Shown here: positions 55,999-64,000 of the stretch, in pieces
Layout: every line of letters starts with the position of its first letter
How positions within the stretch are numbered: the first letter of the stretch is position 1
Source of the DNA: Oscheius dolichura
Lineage: Eukaryota; Nematoda; Chromadorea; Rhabditida; Rhabditidae
Direction: 5' to 3'
Assembly: GCA_932521035.1 (NCBI GenBank)
Contig: OW051497.1
Span: 1,674,001-1,738,000, forward strand
DNA: 64,000 bases
Translations under genes and position numbers: made by a program
Notes under the pieces: model-generated
What the model was told of the DNA's origin: nothing
Seen by the model: only the letters and a program-made list of their open reading frames with translations
Databases searched by the model: none

Positions 55999-57045
55999 CA
56001 ATCCGGCTTTTCTTCAATGGAGCAGGGGGCGATAGCTCTAGGAAACTGCGAAGGATGGGAGCACCAGTTGAAAAAAAGGGAACCTCTACACGAAAGTTTT
56101 CAACCTAATTAGAAAATGGCTAAGCGGAGAACAAATATGATCCTCAAAAAATGAGATGAAACGGATTCCTTGAGCCGGACAAGAAGGCGATTCCTCCAAT
56201 AAATTCACCAAGTACTCGTGGTTAACAGTCAGCCTGAAGATAGATTACTTTTTCCTAAGAAAAGGAGAACGTACCGATTCTTTAGAACCAATAGCTCGGT
56301 CTGTACTCCTTGTTCTCCCGATCAGCTGTTCAACGAAGGTGGTTGGGTAGACGGGGCGCAGAGAAAGGGCTTTCCAGAAAACAATTGATAACCAAACTCT
56401 GGAAATGGAAGCGTTATGGTGGAAAAATGTATAGAGAAGAGGAAGAATGACCAAACGAGAAAAGAAAATCGACCCTAGGACGAGACCATGGGTATGAATC
56501 AGCCGACGGTTGCGCGCCGTGCTATCCCCCCTCGCGTCCTCTTTTAACTTTCTCAAAATAGTCTTTGCGGGGAAATGGATGTGGGAATAGAAGGAGAGAA
56601 GCAGGCAGTAATTGTGCCTCAAACTCGTGGATAATAGCAACACTTCTTACGGATGAAGAATATGGACACGGGTTTGTAACCTTACGTACGTCTCTCTTAA
56701 TTTGTCAGCTTTCAACTTAAAAAACGGAAGAGGGAGAAGGAGCAGACAAAAGCGGGCTGAGAGTCGAGAACAGAATGAAGCGACGGGGAGGGATATCATC
56801 TGCGCTGTGGTCTGTATCGATTTGACGCTCTGGGCGGGCTGATCGTTCGCAAACAGCTGGATACGTCACTGATAAACCCCCCCCCCCCCCCCCCCCCCCC
56901 TGATCTCCGTAGCTAACGCCGGCAATAGGCAATATAGCAAGAAAAACGTTTATGTTAACTCTTCCAATCTTCAAAAAAGTAAAAGACGTAAAATGTGTAC
57001 AACCAGGGGTAAAGGGGCAAGAAGATAAGGAACGGGCTCAACGTT
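55999..57045. other. Intergenic with a 24-base poly-C tract
   Basis: An uninterrupted run of C occupies 56877-56900. No exons recognised; long frames on the minus strand near 56.25-56.64 kb lack splice support. Confidence 0.45.
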
Positions 57046-57562
57046 TCAATCCTTCCCACGAATCCGACGATCGCGGCCATTTCTCTTGGTGATCATCTCG
57101 TTATATTGCTTGACGGACATGATAGGAGGTCGAGGAGGGATGGCCGTGGGGAGGTAGCACAGCCTGATGAGGGTGGCTGGCACCAGTTCCAGGTCGCTGC
57201 CAATTTCGACGACGGGGTCCCTCGCTGAGATCTTTCTTCTGAAACCGAGGGATGTTTGAGCTGTTTGTATTGCGGGATTACTTGAAGCGGGTATTGTAGT
57301 ACTTAACGCTTACGCGTTTTCCTTCATAGGTCCCATAAGTGAAGCCAGCACGAGAGACACGGCATCCCGAAAAGGACAATTGAGCTCCTTCTACAAAGGC
57401 GCTTGTATGGGTGAGGAATACCCGGAAGCTTTTCTCCAGGACAGAAACCGCGGCCTCGATCTGCTGATCGGTGTCAAAGGTTAACTTGTCCGGCAAGAGC
57501 CAACTTCGGTGGAAGATTTCGTCCTTCACCGCCTCCTCAAAAGTCCGCATAACCCAGACCAT
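57046..57562 (-). CDS. Unknown 157-aa protein, two exons
   Basis: Exons 57562-57282 and 57238-57046 give 474 nt in phase across a 43-bp intron. The ATG lies one base after TTTTCAG, a likely trans-splice site. Sequence features: WVMRTFEEAVKDEIFHRSWL, a middle part SGCRVSRAGFTYGTYEGKRV, LIRLCYLPTAIPPRPP and a basic end (TKRNGRDRRIRGKD). Soluble; no family recognised. It precedes the 171-aa gene on the same strand by about 1 kb. Confidence 0.7.
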
Positions 57563-58457
57563 GCTGAAAAGAAGTTTTCAGAGAGACGGTAAAGACGACA
57601 AGAGGTGGTAAAATGATTCGTTCGGTATTCAACAACTTTTCTAATGAGAAACGAAAGAAATAAGCCATGCTGCGGTATAATTCAAATTGTCAGATGTTGG
57701 CACAAGGGGCCGCAGGCCATATCAGAAAGATCCCGGAGAAAACGAAGAGAAATATGCCTCCCTAATTGTAAACAAACGAAAAGAAGAAAATTGACCATTA
57801 TAGGGCAAAACATAGGGCAAAACAGGGAAATCTGCACTTTTAGGCTGTTTTGGGGGGAGCTAATTCTTTGAGAAAGAAGGGAAAGTCATGCTAGCCACTT
57901 AGTTTTATTAGATGCGGAACAGGAATAGAAGAAAGAGGGAGAGGAAACAGAGGGGAAGAAAAGGAATTGTAAGGGAACATGTGAAAATAGTCGATAATAG
58001 ACTTTGCCGGGGTATGTGAAGGATACCGTCCGCAACTGGCACGAAACTTTCTAAAAGAGAGCCTCGAACCTCTTTGACCAGAAGGGCTGCGTTTTGGAGT
58101 TGATTTCGGGCTATGAAGGATGAGGAGATTTGCTGTTGATAAGGCTAACCGAAGGGGTTCGGGTTGATTAAGAAGTTCAGTGATTTGGAAAACCTGTCAA
58201 AAAGGAGACCCCCCTCCCCGTTTCCCGGTAGCAAACTGTTGAAATGAAACGAAAAGATAGCCTGCCCCCTCTTTACCATGCCCTTTAGCTTCCACCGAAA
58301 GCAGCTGGTGACTAGGATCTGTCACTCGCGTATCTTTCAAGGTCATATTTTGTGAAATAAGAGTTATTCGATGGAGAAACGTTATCGACTCGGTGACAGG
58401 GAACTCTTCCGAACGAGTGCATATGGTCGGTACCTTTTAGATCCAACAAGGCATCTC
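57563..58457. other. Intergenic, nothing seen
   Basis: No exon structure recognised on either strand. Confidence 0.4.
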
Positions 58458-59054
58458 CTATGTAAGCAGTGTCCTCATCGGGTCAACGTTCAAATCGAAG
58501 CGCAGCATTTGTTGTCGTAACTATTGCCCTTCTTATTTTCTTTCTGTTTTCGGGTAGGAGGGACATCGAAATCATAAGTCAACAGATGGGCAGTGGGGGC
58601 GCATTCTCATACTTGGCCATTTGCTGCAACCACCCTTACCCTGCCTCTCCACTTCGGCCCTGTTCCCGTTCTATATTTCAAGTACAGTAATACCGAAGTC
58701 TGCCGATAGGCATGGAACGGCCCCACTACGCCAGCAAAAGATGAAAGCCGATAGTTTTGTGTCCAGGAAAAGTACAAAAAACACTTGGAAACAACGAAGG
58801 GGGACTCGAGTGCCCAAAAAAAACATTGCAAAGAAGAGAACAAATAAGAAAGCAAAGAAAAGAGCGACCAGAGAGGAGAAACTGAAGAAATTTCGGCTCG
58901 GGAAGGTAAAGGTGCCCCTGCAAATAATGCCAACTTTTTTTATAGGAAAATTGTTGGAACTACCGATGAAATCACAGGTGCCGCTGCCGGGAGTCTCTAT
59001 CGACCTGCCTCCACCTCTCTGGCCCTGATGGCCATCGGATCTTCCTCCTGCTGA
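58458..59054 (+). CDS. Possible membrane protein with a very basic C-terminal part
   Basis: A stretch with a hydrophobic helix (AAFVVVTIALLIFFLFS, 58505-58553) can splice (GTAGGA to CAACAG) in phase to an exon from 58586 that runs to about 58903. That exon ends in a Lys/Arg-rich region (KKNIAKKRTNKKAKKRATRE). A last exon after 58947 can be read in two frames. The true ATG is not visible (an ATG directly before reads ATG TAA). Family not recognised; the model is tentative. Confidence 0.32.
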
Positions 59055-59630
59055 CACCTTCTTTTCCTAATTTTTGATCGCTATATACCTTGAAAATGTA
59101 TTCTTTCCTAATCGGGACCCTCCCCTTGCCTCATTACCAAAAATCTCTTTTTATTTCGTTTTCAAAGTAGATATTCCATATTGTTCTGCTTTTTATAAAT
59201 CCTTAGTGGGAACATTTTCTTTTCCCTCCCTTCGAGAAAAGTGAAACGCCCCCGCCTGAAATTTGGCCGGACCACCCGGTTGCCGACTCCTGTTGCTGAT
59301 CGATTTATGGCCATGTCGGTGGGATCATTCGCGCGGCCGGTACATAGCCTCCTCTCCATTTCCCACAGCATATGCGTGTGTTTACTTTCTTTGTCTTCTT
59401 TTTAGGGCCCCGTCCCTTTCCACATGCCTGCTAGCCAGCCCCCTCCGTCGCTAAACTCGCTGACCCGTGAAACAGATGTTTCACAGCAGAGCGAGGGCCA
59501 AACTAAACACCTTCTTTTTCATATTTTTCATCCCTCCACGTGTCCGAACTGCTCGCTTTTCTCTTCTTGCCTTTTTCTTCTCCACTGCCCCGTTGTCGAT
59601 TAGCGATTGGTCTGACAGCCGCTGGGCGTG
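59055..59630. other. Intergenic, nothing seen
   Basis: Pyrimidine-rich spacer leading to the TATA promoter near 59.65 kb. Confidence 0.4.
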
Positions 59631-59665
59631 GTCGGCATCCATGAGTCTATAAAAGGCTTGACTCC
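59603..59665 (+). promoter_or_regulatory. Duplicated TATA/CCAAT-type promoter, copy 1
   Basis: GATTGG (inverted CCAAT) plus CTGACAGCCGCTGGGCG is followed about 25 bp on by TCTATAAAAGGC. Nearly the same block lies at 61920-61980. Confidence 0.6.
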
Positions 59666-59766
59666 GTGAACCCGTCAGCGACTTCGCACTTTTCTTATTC
59701 CTCTAACCTTTAAATGCTCATTTGATCCTCTTAATATCCATATTTCAAAAGCTGGTCCACGTTCTG

Positions 59767-59880
59767 ATGATGCCGATTCATAACTCAAGAGTGCCCCCGC
59801 ACCTGAGGCGATCAATCGAGCTGGATCCCCAAGGAAACAGGTCAACTCGTGGCTTTTCGGGGAACACCAACGATCTTTAG
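59767..59880 (+). CDS. Possible micro-protein (37 aa) downstream of a TATA promoter
   Basis: An unspliced 38-codon frame starts with two adjacent ATGs about 110 bp after the TATA box: MMPIHNSRVPPHLRRSIELD to a TAG at 59878-59880. No family resemblance. Support is only the promoter and the clean frame. Confidence 0.3.
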   Translation: MMPIHNSRVPPHLRRSIELDPQGNRSTRGFSGNTNDL

Positions 59881-60859
59881 TTCCCCGGCTTTCCCTTGGG
59901 AGATTGATGTGTTAGGCAGCGTTTAGCTGTGTAAAGTCGAGTGGGTAACCCTATCATCGCCATCGCCAGACGATTACTAATCCACACGTGTGTTGCTTGC
60001 GCAACCAAGGGAAATCAACAGAAACACACCTTGCGTAAACTATCTGCCGGCCCTCAAAAAATACATTCTTTTGGAAGAAAAGAAACCAGACGATATGCTG
60101 TATCTTTATCGAATTCGACCCCTCGTGTTTCTGGCCAAACATCGGCGAGAAAGCGACCCCCCCCCCCCCCCCCCCCCCCGTACATTTCTCCGGTGCCGGG
60201 CAGTGTCAGTTCTCTCTGAAGGGGCTGAGATCGTAAAGCAGCGATATTCACATCCATTTCCATAGGACAACAATGGTTTTTATGAGGCAGCGGAGAGTGG
60301 GAACATTCTAATATGAAAAACGGAGCTACAGTTAGAGGGTGAATCGTACTATCGGGGACGTCAAATAAGAAAAGAGGCTTTTTCCGTCATTATTCAATCT
60401 ATTTTACCCGAATGGAAGGCGAGAAAGATTCTAGGGGCGTAGAAGAGGCTGCCTCCTTTGTTGACCTTGATCACTCTCGCCCCGCCATTGGCTGACTCCA
60501 CCCTATTTTCACAGCCGGGGGTCTTCCTTCCCGCTTCCGATTCAGCCTAAGGCTGTTCTATGGATTTTTATTAGACGACAAAGAGTTTTTTAAGCTTCTG
60601 CACGTAGGAAAGCATAATAAGTCTGGTCTGGAATGGTTCCTTCCCATTATGGGGTCTGCACTGCTTCCATAGTATGGAATCCATACACCCTGCCAGGGGT
60701 GCGAGAACTTATTTCTGCGCGCCTCTCGGAAATAAGTTCTCACTCCCCCCTGCCATGTCTCGGCGAGCATACTGTAACCGGCCGGCTGGCGACCACACCG
60801 TGTTAGAAAGCAAAGAATCTATTAACCAAGGGAGTATTTATTAAAATGAATAATATCAA
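59881..60859. other. Intergenic with a 23-base poly-C tract
   Basis: Run of C at 60157-60179. An inverted repeat near 60695-60755 (gagaacttatttc and its near complement gaaataagttctc) could form a hairpin. No gene supported. Confidence 0.45.
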
Positions 60860-61446
60860 CTAAAGGCTACGGAATCCGGCCAGTAAGACCATGGGATGCT
60901 TCTCGGGGATGTAGCGCTTCTTGTTATTTCCCCCATTCTCCGGAACAGGAGCAAACTTCACCACTTTAGCGGGGCTGCTTTCGCCAGGCGGGAGGCTCCT
61001 CTTCAAAGAGGACTGAAAAAACATGTTTTTTATGGAAAATATTCTCCGCTAGCCATCGATTCGAAAAGTGTTTGTTATCCAAATCGCTAAAATACAAAAA
61101 AGTAACCAACCTTCGGGGTCAGCTGGGTCTCCTTCTTGGTGGCCACGACAGTCTTGGGATCAGTCATATTCTGAAATACTTTTTAGTAGCAATGTGAAGA
61201 GGGTAACGCAGAAAGCAGAGGCAGCAAGGTATAAGGGGCAGACTCGAGCCGCAAGTGTCAGTTTAGATTAGCTGACCGAGCTCAGGCAATTGCTCCTCCC
61301 ACAGTCTCAATTCCACCCCTTTTTCTCATTTGGTGGTATTGTAATAGACTACCCCCTCCTCTTCCCCGTGGTCATGAACTTTGACTTACTCCGGAGGCTC
61401 CTTCGATTTCAAGCTCACAAACTGCCTTAGGGTTGGCCGCACTCAT
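60860..61446 (-). CDS. Small unknown protein (89 aa), three exons
   Basis: Exons 61446-61390, 61170-61111 and 61012-60860 close exactly (270 nt). The ATG follows TTTCAG directly. The protein is hydrophilic: MSAANPKAVCELEIEGASG, then MTDPKTVVATKKETQLTPK, then SSLKRSLPPGESSPAKVVKF and a C-terminal HPMVLLAGFRSL. Basic Ser/Pro patches resemble a phosphorylation-prone, disordered protein. Initiation at the second Met (61164) is also possible. Family not recognised. Confidence 0.62.
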
Positions 61447-61919
61447 CTGAAAGCAGTAAAATAAGAAAATTGTTGGCGCAAATTAGGAGGAAAACAGATG
61501 CAAGAGGTTCGAAACACTGAATTGGCGCGAAACGTGTTGTCGTTTCCTCCAACTCGTGGCTGGCGCTAGACCATGCCATTTTGGCGGGTCGCGGCCCGCT
61601 CCTTTCGGGCGCGCGAAAAGTCCAATGATGTATTCCTGAAGCAAGCTTCCTGGGGCAAGCTGGTTCAAATTATTCTACTAACGCACACCCAGGAAGATCC
61701 CTGACTCCAATTCGTAATGGGCACTAGACCATAGACTTTTCCAATCCCTTCCAGGTCGGCTAAGCCGGTTCTACCAGTGCTTTCTCAAATATAAAAGTCC
61801 CCGATCCTCTATCCCTCCTAGTCCGTAAGCTCCCTTGCCCACCCGTTTCTGTTTTTGGGCCTCTCGTTTTTACAAGAAGGGGTTGCTAAGCCGGTTCTAC
61901 CAGTGCCATGTTGTCTTGC
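61447..61919. repeat. Intergenic with a short direct repeat
   Basis: The string gctaagccggttctaccagt occurs twice, at about 61758 and 61887. It resembles part of the tRNA-like repeat seen near 30.75 kb. No gene supported. Confidence 0.4.
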
Positions 61920-61980
61920 GCTGATTGGCCTGACAGCCGCTGGGCGGTCCCGCCCACCCTGTGTCTATAAGAAGCCTATA
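61920..61980 (+). promoter_or_regulatory. Duplicated TATA/CCAAT-type promoter, copy 2
   Basis: GATTGGCCTGACAGCCGCTG followed by TCTATAAGAAGCC repeats the block at 59.60-59.67 kb. Downstream is only an 18-codon ATG frame (62050-62106). Confidence 0.55.
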
Positions 61981-64000
61981 TCGGCCCCATCCCCGCTATC
62001 AGTCATTTTTTCTTCCAACTAAGCTCTTCGTTTCCTATTCCTTGCATATATGCCTGCATTTCAGGGGCCAGTTAGCGGTCTACTGGTACCGAGAAGCAGC
62101 CTGTGACGTTCCCAAATGAGCCTATTGATTGGGTATCTGCCAGAACTTCATAGAGTTAGGCATTGGAGGATTTTTTGGAGGAACAGGTCGGTCTTTCGGT
62201 AAAAAGAATGAATTCCTGTTGAAAAAGATCTCCGTTACAATCAAAAATGGTCCCTAGCTTTACAAATGCCAAGCGAAATGGCCTGGGGAAGGGGCATACT
62301 GTATCCCGCATAATTGGGGCCATCTCCCTGCGGTATTGACTTTGCGCGGCCACCCGTACTCCTCTGCGTGAGCAGCCAAGAAAGTTACAGTATGGCCAAC
62401 AGTCGCCAGACGGTTGGGTTACGCAATAGAAGGTAACATTTCAAGAACAGCTGGGATCTCTGGGCAGGGATCTCTGCGCCTTTGGGCAGTTCATGAAGCC
62501 AATAAAATTCTTTCCAATTCAAGTGAAAGCTCGTTAGCAGAGTCCCCCGCTTTCTGACAAACGCAAATAATCTCAACGAAACACCTGTCATGTTTCGAAA
62601 GGATTAGCGTGTGAATTCAACCGTATACCTAGGCTTATCACCTCTTGAAAGTCTAGCTTTTGAATTTGAAAGATTACGCGGGATGCCCATAACGATAATG
62701 AACAGACCCCCCAGTTCAGGCATCATTAAGCGGCCGGTTGCTGTTCGGTACTCGGCGGCATTTGACGTATTGATCAATGGTCACACTGCGCGGCAAACAC
62801 TGGGTGGCCTTTGGAAGGGACCTTATTCGTGGGGTGTGAAAAGGTTTTTTGAAACATCTTTGTATTTTACCCACTAATAATTTAAACCTCTATGCAAACA
62901 AAGCTTTCGAGTTCTCATGGACTTGAAACCTGCTGTAAAGCAGCTTTAGACTCCTAGGATTCACGTTATGGCTTCCCAAACGGCTCATCTCATCTTCCCA
63001 GGGGCATTTCCCGTAGAAAACAGACGTATTACGCCTTGTTCCCTTTTATCACATGCGCATGTTTTTAGCCAGTGCGGGATCCTGCGCCGCCAAGACCACT
63101 TCTATTCCTTTTGACTGCCTTTGCCGATAAGGCGCCAGATGCCAGTGGAACACTTGAAAGGAAGGGGGTAAGCAATGATTAGAGAATGTATATAAGGGAC
63201 CATCAGATATAATCGGCCGAAAATCTTGCTAATGTCAACAACTAGCTGGAGGGATGGGAGATCAAAAGCGACCTATATTGCCTGTCTTTGAGAACCAACT
63301 TTGAGGGAAGAAAGCGGATGGCTAAAAGAACAGCTGAGTTTTTACTTCTGTAGAAACCCTTGAGTTTCTCCGGTTCTCGAATAGGCGCAGTACCGGTAGA
63401 CCCAAAGGATTCAACAAAGTTTGTTCAGGGATCTTGAAGGGATCATAACTCGGTTTTAGGTGGCAGGAGTAATCAACCAGTCAATGGCTGTGGATCGAGC
63501 TAGTTTCGACGTTGCCTCCCGACTACTCTTGGAGAAGAGAATAGCCGTTTTCCTCTACTGAGCCCGACCAATTGAGCTATAACAGCTAAGTTTTACAATA
63601 TTCACAAGGATTCAGATGGAAAGATGGGGTCGACTTTGTATATTTATAATAAAGGCAATCCCACTTTCCTGCTGAACCTTGTTTGCCTGTAGAACTTAGT
63701 GACATCCAGTCATTGACACATTTTCAGGCGGTCAAGCGACCTGTGGAAAGTCAAGTCGCCGTATCTTCTTTAGCTGGTTGTGATAAAAGGAGGAAAAGCT
63801 GAGTTTTAACTCCTTTCGGCCATTTTCAAGTGTTGGGCCGTGCCGAACTTTATAAAATTAAAATAAAGTTCTCACAGTCCACCACTGGAATGTGGCACCT
63901 TCTATAAAACTCAGTGACTTCTGTCATTGTTCGATTTTAGGTGGTTCTCCCTTGTCTACTGAAGGCACATCGTGTGCATGCTCTCCTCACTGCTTAGATG
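61981..64000. other. Gene-poor right end
   Basis: A 88-codon open frame at 62611-62877 (+) lacks an ATG and splice support. At about 63560-63590 the minus strand has an A-box-like TAGCTCAATTGG without a proper B box, probably a tRNA relic. Two related strings (near 63695 and 63905, tagtgacatccagtcattg and cagtgacttctgtcattg) form a loose direct repeat. Confidence 0.35.

Noticed and set aside
62611-62877. 88-codon open frame near the right end
   Set aside because: Begins at GTG, has no ATG, no splice sites and no recognisable domain.
63520-63600. tRNA gene on the minus strand
   Set aside because: An A-box-like TAGCTCAATTGG is present but no proper B box or cloverleaf can be folded by eye.
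1-64000. CRISPR array, prokaryotic operons or phage
   Set aside because: No regularly spaced repeats; split genes and SL RNAs show a nematode nuclear genome.

Overview
The window is nuclear DNA of a nematode, most likely a rhabditid; I cannot name the genus. The evidence is two spliced-leader RNA genes whose 22-nt leader matches nematode SL1, very short introns (often 35-60 bp) with TTTCAG-type acceptors, start codons placed directly behind acceptor-like sequence (as expected for trans-splicing), and nematode-expanded families: chemoreceptors of the srh/sri and srx types, a nuclear hormone receptor, a two-domain C-type lectin, an innexin and a TTBK-like kinase. Nearly all genes are split, so models below were assembled by joining exons and checking that reading phases close. 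Where they do not close I say so.

Layout. 0.3-8.0 kb: small genes (a 177-aa acidic/basic protein, a 55-aa and a 47-aa protein), a broken prolyl-oligopeptidase (POP) piece and an srx-like receptor with a damaged partial duplicate upstream. 8.4-8.8 kb: G protein gamma subunit. 9.4-9.9 kb: two divergent SL1 RNA genes with a shared upstream element. 10.5-11.1 kb: a 154-aa unknown. 12.2-13.6 kb: a decayed GalNAc-transferase (minus). 14.0-15.5 kb: two unknown genes around a duplicated ~195-bp promoter-like segment. 16.1-17.7 kb: TTBK-like kinase with changed catalytic residues. 18.0-20.5 kb: NYN-domain-like gene interrupted by a GalNAc-transferase fragment that is flanked by a 320-bp direct duplication. 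20.8-21.1 kb: second G gamma subunit. 22.1-22.7 kb: 3' end of an unknown gene. 23-31 kb: gene-poor, with repeats, a tRNA-like dispersed repeat and the second POP piece (minus). 31-35.4 kb: several small genes. 36.6-38.4 kb: nuclear hormone receptor. 39.0-39.6 kb: unknown gene followed by a MITE-like element. 40.6-42.0 kb: membrane C-type lectin. 42.3-44.4 kb: compact M13 (neprilysin-like) peptidase, with a 5'-truncated relative at 48.8-49.4 kb. 44.5-46.6 kb: complete innexin (minus). 49.8-50.8 kb: two tightly spaced minus-strand genes, possibly an operon, one with an AT-hook. 51.1-54.9 kb: a small membrane protein, a truncated receptor and a complete srh/sri-type chemoreceptor. 55.4-57.6 kb: two unknown conserved-looking genes. 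58.4-64 kb: sparse, with small genes, poly-C tracts and a duplicated TATA promoter.

Taken together the genes point to neuronal/sensory signalling (two G gamma subunits, chemoreceptors, innexin), surface or innate recognition (C-type lectin, M13 peptidase), nuclear regulation (NHR, AT-hook protein) and probably germline functions (TTBK-like kinase). The most distinctive property of the region is local rearrangement: several genes exist as broken halves or fragments copied within the window.
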